Source of the DNA: an uncultured bacterium
Lineage (GTDB): Bacteria; Planctomycetota; Phycisphaerae; Phycisphaerales; UBA1924
Direction: 5' to 3'
NCBI GenBank assembly: GCA_938003595.1
Contig: CALKYH010000218.1
Span: 1 to 10,878, forward strand
DNA: 10,878 nucleotides
Shown: piece by piece, positions 7,538 to 10,878 of the stretch
Layout: every line of letters starts with the position of its first letter
Position numbering within the stretch: position 1 is the first letter of the stretch
Program-made: the position numbers and the translations under genes
The notes under the pieces: generated by a model
What the model was told of the DNA's origin: nothing
Seen by the model: the letters and a program-made list of their open reading frames with translations, nothing else
The model's database searches: none

Positions 7538-10291
7538 TCAGTCACAGGGGATGTTGTACTGCCCGAGCGCCGCGTTGAGGTCGGCGAAGTTCACGATGGC
7601 GTCGTCGGCCACGCCGTCGCCGTCGGCGTCCGGCGCGACATTGGGGGGCGTGGTGGGGGCGAAGGGCTGGTTGTAGGCGCCGAGGATGTTGTTGATGTCC
7701 GCGAAGCCGACCACGCCGTCGTCGTTCGTGTCGCCGGCGCAGGGCAGGGACCAGGCCTTGATGTTGTCGGCGTAGAGGATCGAGGCGACCGGGGCGGAGG
7801 CGTCGTCGCCGCCGAGCAGGAACAGCCGGTCGAGGTTGTTGTGCAGGCCGCCGTCCACGCTCTGCAGCGGATTCGCGCGGACCACGGCGCCGCCGCTGTC
7901 CGTCAGAATCTTCGCGTTGATCTTGAAGGTGAAGGCGCCGTTGAGGTTGTGGTGGATCGTCAGCGTGAACCAGGTGTTCAGCGCGACGCCCGCGCCGGCG
8001 AGCGAGACGCCGGTGTCCGTCCAGACCGGGTCGTTGTTGAGCGGGTCCACGGCGTCCGGCGTCAGGTACCACAGGGTGCCGGTGCCGGCCGAGTAGACGA
8101 GCCATGCGTTGGAGCGGTAATCGCCGATGAAGGCGCCGGCCTCCGCGACCATCCAGGCGCGCGTCGTCTGGCCGTCGGAGAACTTGAACGACCCGCCCGC
8201 GGCGTAGCCGCGCGTCGGCGAGACGGTCACATTCGGCAGCTGCGTGGACGCCTGCACGAAGAGCGTGAAGTCGCCCTGCGTCTGCACGGTGTCGCGGAAG
8301 AGATTCTCCATTTCCAGGACCTGGGTCTCGGCCCCGAGGTGCTCCACGGGCATGTTCGGCGCCGACGCCCAGCGGAATGCAGTCTGCGGGTCATCGTCGT
8401 CGTCGTTGGCGTCGATGGTCACGCCCTGGTTGGCCCATTCCAGATCGTCGCCGTAGCGCAGCGTCAGCGGCGGCAGCGAGACGATCGGGAGCGCGACGCA
8501 ATCCAGCGTGAGGTCGTCGACGCACAGCATGTTGTTGTTGCCGGCCAGCGTGTTGCCGGACTCGTGGCGGAACTCCGTCACCGAGTGAACGAACGCGTTG
8601 AGCACGACGCCGGACGCGCCGCCGACGATCGGGACGCCGCCGTAGGTGATCGTCATGCTGTCGTCGACGGCGACCTCGAAGCACAGGATCCGGGCCGAGG
8701 CCTGCGTATTCCCGGCGGGGACAGCCACGCCCGAGTCGTAGTAGTCGAACGCCGGATCGCCGATGGTCGCGGCGCCGCCGATCACGGGGATGCCGCCGTT
8801 GCCGTTCGGGCCGGGGAGGTACGGGTCCAGGGTGTCCTCATCGTCGATCGGGTCGTAGGCGGGGTTGTGCTGCACGAACACGCGGCCCTGGTAGGGCGGA
8901 ACCGCGAAGGGATCGAAGTTGCCCAGCGTGACGCGGGTCACGAAGGAGTTGTCCAGAAACGACACCGGCGCGAAGCCGCGCGGCGTGATATTGCCGCTGG
9001 ACACCCGGGTCTCCTCGCAGAGCGTCCAGGGGTTGCCCGGCGTGGCGACAACCTGCGGCAGCTGGCGGGTGAACTCCTCGCGGTAGCGGTCGTCGCTGAA
9101 CTGGTTCGTCTGGCAGATGCGCTGATCGCCGTTCGAGCTGTTCACATTCGCGCGAGAGGAGAGGGCGTCGAACCACACCTCGTGCTGGCCCTGCAGCTGG
9201 CCGGGATTGAGCCATTGCATGTCGTCTCCGTAGCCGCTCGGGCCGCACTCAAGTTCCTGCGGCGGGATCGGCAGGTGGACCGCGACGCCCGAGCCGGAGA
9301 TGTTGTCGAGGTACATCGCGCTGTTGGCGACCTCGTAGGAGCCGTTGAATCCCAGGGAGTCCATCTTGCTGCCGGTGAGGAAGGTGTCGGAGTAGCAGAG
9401 GTGGAAGCCGGAGCCGTCGTTGTAGTCCAGCGAGCACTCGATGGTCCCCGCGGCGGTGGCGTCGTGGCGGACGCGGATCCAGCTCCCGGTCTGCATCACC
9501 ACATCATCTCCCGCCGACGCGCCGGTCGGCGCGGAGCCGATCCACTCGCAGGTGCGGAAGATGCCGGTGAGAAACGAGTTGGGATTGATGCCCAGCACAT
9601 AGACGCCCGGCAGGGGGCCGGTCGGCAGGCCGATGTCCCCGCAGTCCGCCACGCAGGCGCCGCCCCAGAGCGTCCGCGACACGATGAAGCCGTTCGTCAC
9701 ATAGGTCGGCTCCGAGGTCCACAGCGTGGCGATGGAGCTGACATACATGTCGTGCTCCAGGCGCGCCGGCTGGCCGATATCCGGCTGCAGGCCCTGGCGC
9801 TGCAGCGTCGCGTTGTCGCTCAACAGCTCGTAGCGGGCGCCGAACGAGAAGGAGTCCGGGTCCTGAGGAGTCGTCGCGAGCATCCGCACCTTGACGGTGC
9901 TGTTGCCGTCGATCGGGTCGTTCACCGCGACCGTGACCCGGCTCCCGACGGTCGAACCGCGCCAGCGATTGGTCCCGGTGATGGGCGCCCCGGTCCAGAC
10001 CGCGCTGCTGGCCTGCAGGTGCAGCGGAGCGGGCGCCAGCATGAGGGTCTCCAGGTCGTCCGTGAAGCTGAGCGTGACGCCGCGCTCGCCGGCGACGCCG
10101 CGCTGCACCCCGATCGGAGCGTCCACCCGGACCGGCGTCAGGGGCGAGACGGACCCGGGGCCCTGCCGCAGCTGAAGGGGCTCCATAGGCCGGTCGTTGT
10201 GATCCAGGGCGCGCAGGTCCGCGGGTCCGGAAGCCAACGCCACGGATCCAACGGCCAGCGCGGCGCCGACGACGCTGAGGAACTGACGCAT
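7538..10291 (-). CDS. large secreted three-module protein with C-terminal dockerin-like domain (paralog C)
   Basis: This protein has 917 residues, starting at 10291 with AAGGAG 8 bases upstream. The leader MRQFLSVVGAALAVGSVALA ends in an ALA site, a good Sec signal peptide. The mature start SGPADLRALDHNDRP parallels SNPFDLRPLGPDDQP in A. The linker (about 35-70) ends in a GVAGERGV segment that A shares as GAAGERGV. Modules lie at about 77-335, 349-598 and 613-846. Module 1 carries Cys213/Cys217 and WIRVRHD followed by DYNDGSGFHLCY. Module 2 carries RVFVQHNPAYDPIDDEDT and GDPAFDYYDSGV. Module 3 begins with GDDLEWANQGVTIDANDDDDD, a very acidic stretch, and ends in ILYADNIKAW. The dockerin-like tail (850-917) has loops DTNDDGVVGFAD and DADGDGVADDAIVNFAD between Cys850 and Cys916. 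No enzyme motif was recognised. It is the first complete gene after the terminator of D, so it probably heads a C-B-A transcript. Related proteins may be labelled only as dockerin-domain proteins in databases. Confidence 0.85.
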   Translation of the reverse strand: MRQFLSVVGAALAVGSVALASGPADLRALDHNDRPMEPLQLRQGPGSVSPLTPVRVDAPIGVQRGVAGERGVTLSFTDDLETLMLAPAPLHLQASSAVWTGAPITGTNRWRGSTVGSRVTVAVNDPIDGNSTVKVRMLATTPQDPDSFSFGARYELLSDNATLQRQGLQPDIGQPARLEHDMYVSSIATLWTSEPTYVTNGFIVSRTLWGGACVADCGDIGLPTGPLPGVYVLGINPNSFLTGIFRTCEWIGSAPTGASAGDDVVMQTGSWIRVRHDATAAGTIECSLDYNDGSGFHLCYSDTFLTGSKMDSLGFNGSYEVANSAMYLDNISGSGVAVHLPIPPQELECGPSGYGDDMQWLNPGQLQGQHEVWFDALSSRANVNSSNGDQRICQTNQFSDDRYREEFTRQLPQVVATPGNPWTLCEETRVSSGNITPRGFAPVSFLDNSFVTRVTLGNFDPFAVPPYQGRVFVQHNPAYDPIDDEDTLDPYLPGPNGNGGIPVIGGAATIGDPAFDYYDSGVAVPAGNTQASARILCFEVAVDDSMTITYGGVPIVGGASGVVLNAFVHSVTEFRHESGNTLAGNNNMLCVDDLTLDCVALPIVSLPPLTLRYGDDLEWANQGVTIDANDDDDDPQTAFRWASAPNMPVEHLGAETQVLEMENLFRDTVQTQGDFTLFVQASTQLPNVTVSPTRGYAAGGSFKFSDGQTTRAWMVAEAGAFIGDYRSNAWLVYSAGTGTLWYLTPDAVDPLNNDPVWTDTGVSLAGAGVALNTWFTLTIHHNLNGAFTFKINAKILTDSGGAVVRANPLQSVDGGLHNNLDRLFLLGGDDASAPVASILYADNIKAWSLPCAGDTNDDGVVGFADINNILGAYNQPFAPTTPPNVAPDADGDGVADDAIVNFADLNAALGQYNIPCD
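7664..7706 (-). repeat. 43-base DNA identity shared with paralog B
   Basis: This is the partner copy of 4834-4876, at the same place in the dockerin-coding region of paralog C. Immediately downstream on the plus strand the two copies differ (the loop codes VGFAD in C against VNFAD in B). Confidence 0.75.
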
Positions 10292-10299
10292 GTTCGGAT

Positions 10300-10305
10300 C
10301 TCCTT
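10300..10305 (-). promoter_or_regulatory. Shine-Dalgarno fixing the start of paralog C
   Basis: AAGGAG on the minus strand lies 8 bases before the ATG at 10291. It selects this start over the in-frame ATG at 10495, which would add 68 residues without signal-peptide features and would begin inside the terminator stem of gene D. Confidence 0.65.
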
Positions 10306-10389
10306 GATGAAGCCCGGTGGAAGGCCGGGGACTTGGGCTGGGCGGCCCGCCGGCGGCGGACCCATCATCACAAGGCGTTGAACGGCAGA

Positions 10390-10418
10390 ACTTTACTGTG
10401 GTTCTGGGTTCACGGGAA
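10390..10418 (-). promoter_or_regulatory. weak sigma-70-like promoter candidate for the C-B-A genes
   Basis: On the minus strand TTCCCG (10413-10418) and TAAAGT (10390-10395) are separated by 17 bases, with 3/6 and 4/6 matches to TTGACA and TATAAT. It falls in the least GC-rich part of the 282-base D-C gap, downstream of the D terminator, and would leave an untranslated leader of roughly 90 bases before paralog C. The position is sensible but the matches are poor. Confidence 0.25.
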
Positions 10419-10484
10419 GATCGCTTCAGTGAATCCCTGTACGCATGATCCGGGGGGGCAGATGCAATGAAAACAGAACGGCCC

Positions 10485-10520
10485 AAAAAGAACACCGCGG
10501 AGGTTTCCCTCCGCGGTGTT
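10485..10520 (-). terminator. strong intrinsic terminator after paralog D
   Basis: AACACCGCGGAGG at 10491-10503 is the exact reverse complement of 10508-10520, giving a 13-base-pair stem with a 4-base loop. On the minus strand the stem is followed by CTTTTT (10490-10485). It begins 53 bases after the stop of paralog D. This is the classic layout of a Rho-independent terminator and separates D from the C-B-A genes. Confidence 0.88.
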
Positions 10521-10522
10521 GA

Positions 10523-10561
10523 GAGTCATGGACTCATCCGACTCCCGCGGTTAGCCGCGGG
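10523..10561 (-). other. two smaller hairpins between the D stop codon and its terminator
   Basis: CCCGCGG (10544-10550) pairs with CCGCGGG (10555-10561) around the loop TTAG, and GAGTC (10523-10527) pairs with GACTC (10531-10535) around ATG. With the terminator they make a row of three stem-loops in the 3' untranslated region of D. They might stabilise the transcript or aid termination. Confidence 0.4.
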
Positions 10562-10573
10562 TCCCTTGCAACA

Positions 10574-10878
10574 TTAGTTGCAGGGGTTGTTGAACTGGCC
10601 GAGGGCCGCGTTCAGGTCGGCGAAGTTCACGATGGCGTCGTCGGCGACACCGTCGTTGTTGGCGTCGGGAGCGACGTTCGGGGGCATCGTCGCGGCGACG
10701 GGCTGGTTGAACTGACCGAGGATGTTGTTGATGTCGGCGAAGTTGACGGCGCCGTCGTCGTTCGTGTCGCCGAGGCAGGGCAGGGCCCACGCACGGATGT
10801 TGTCAGCGTAGAGGATGGAGCCAGCGGGCACGGCCTCGTCGTCGCCGCTCAGGAGGAACAGGCGATCGAGGTTGTTGT
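10574..10878 (-). CDS. dockerin-tailed secreted protein, C-terminal part (paralog D; 5' end outside window)
   Basis: The last 100 residues are visible, ending at TAA 10576-10574. The frame is open to the window edge. The apparent GTG start at 10831 is an internal valine codon, because the residues before it (NNLDRLFLLSGDDEA) match the end of module 3 in paralog C (NNLDRLFLLGGDDAS). The segment continues with GSILYADNIRAWALPC and then a dockerin-like tail with loops DTNDDGAVNFAD and DANNDGVADDAIVNFAD, closing in NNPCN. The linker between the loops reads LGQFNQPVAATMPPN, nearest to A and C. It is therefore a fourth member of the array, very probably with the same three-module body upstream, though that part is unseen. 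A strong terminator follows, so it ends its own transcript. Confidence 0.85.
   Translation of the reverse strand, partial: NNLDRLFLLSGDDEAVPAGSILYADNIRAWALPCLGDTNDDGAVNFADINNILGQFNQPVAATMPPNVAPDANNDGVADDAIVNFADLNAALGQFNNPCN

Noticed and set aside
4522..7578. A 1018-codon open frame on the plus strand opposite paralog B.
   Set aside because: It is antisense to a gene with a signal peptide, Shine-Dalgarno and homologous domains. Its translation is Arg/Gly/Val/Asp-rich without domains, and it runs across both gene borders. High GC at third codon positions removes stops from this frame.
8393..8418. A GTC trinucleotide repeat as a microsatellite or CRISPR-like unit.
   Set aside because: It is short and codes for the aspartate run of module 3, and the same run occurs at the matching place in the paralogs. 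There are no spaced repeats.
7841..10381. An 846-codon open frame on the plus strand opposite paralog C.
   Set aside because: Same shadow pattern as above. Its similarity to the other antisense frame follows from the paralogy of the sense genes.
1955..10878. A classical cellulosome gene cluster, suggested by dockerin-like tails.
   Set aside because: No cohesin or scaffoldin and no recognisable glycosidase catalytic domain is in the window. Dockerin-like tails in Planctomycetota are common outside cellulosomes.

Overview
This GC-rich window most likely comes from a member of the Planctomycetota, probably the Phycisphaerae. The main clue is a set of very large secreted proteins that end in the dockerin-like form typical of that group (GDTNDDGxVNFADxNN ... 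FADLNAALGQF). This assignment rests on recalled family style and no search was run.

Left side, plus strand (1-1929): the window opens inside the last ~143 codons of a PilT-family type IV pilus retraction ATPase. After a 165-base gap comes a complete class III PLP-dependent aminotransferase with the glutamate-1-semialdehyde aminomutase fold. Several of its motifs look more like beta-amino-acid aminotransferases than true HemL. This gene converges on the minus-strand block, with only 25 bases between the two stop codons.

Right side, minus strand (10878 down to 1955): a tandem array of four paralogous exported proteins, called here D (only its last 100 residues are visible), C (917 aa), B (909 aa) and A (906 aa), in transcription order. 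C, B and A share one layout: a signal peptide, a short variable linker, three consecutive ~230-260-residue modules that look like beta-sandwich (LamG/concanavalin-like) domains, and a C-terminal dockerin-like pair of calcium loops framed by two cysteines. D ends in the same way and is followed by a strong intrinsic terminator. C, B and A then follow with gaps of 100 and 32 bases and good Shine-Dalgarno sequences, so they could form one operon behind a promoter in the D-C gap.

No cohesin, sortase, exosortase, glycosidase catalytic domain, RNA gene, CRISPR array or insertion sequence was seen. The best candidate for something undescribed is the paralogous array itself: a three-module, catalytically unassigned surface or secreted protein family with an unusual dockerin tail and no visible partner. 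The large plus-strand ORFs opposite these genes are judged to be GC-driven shadows.
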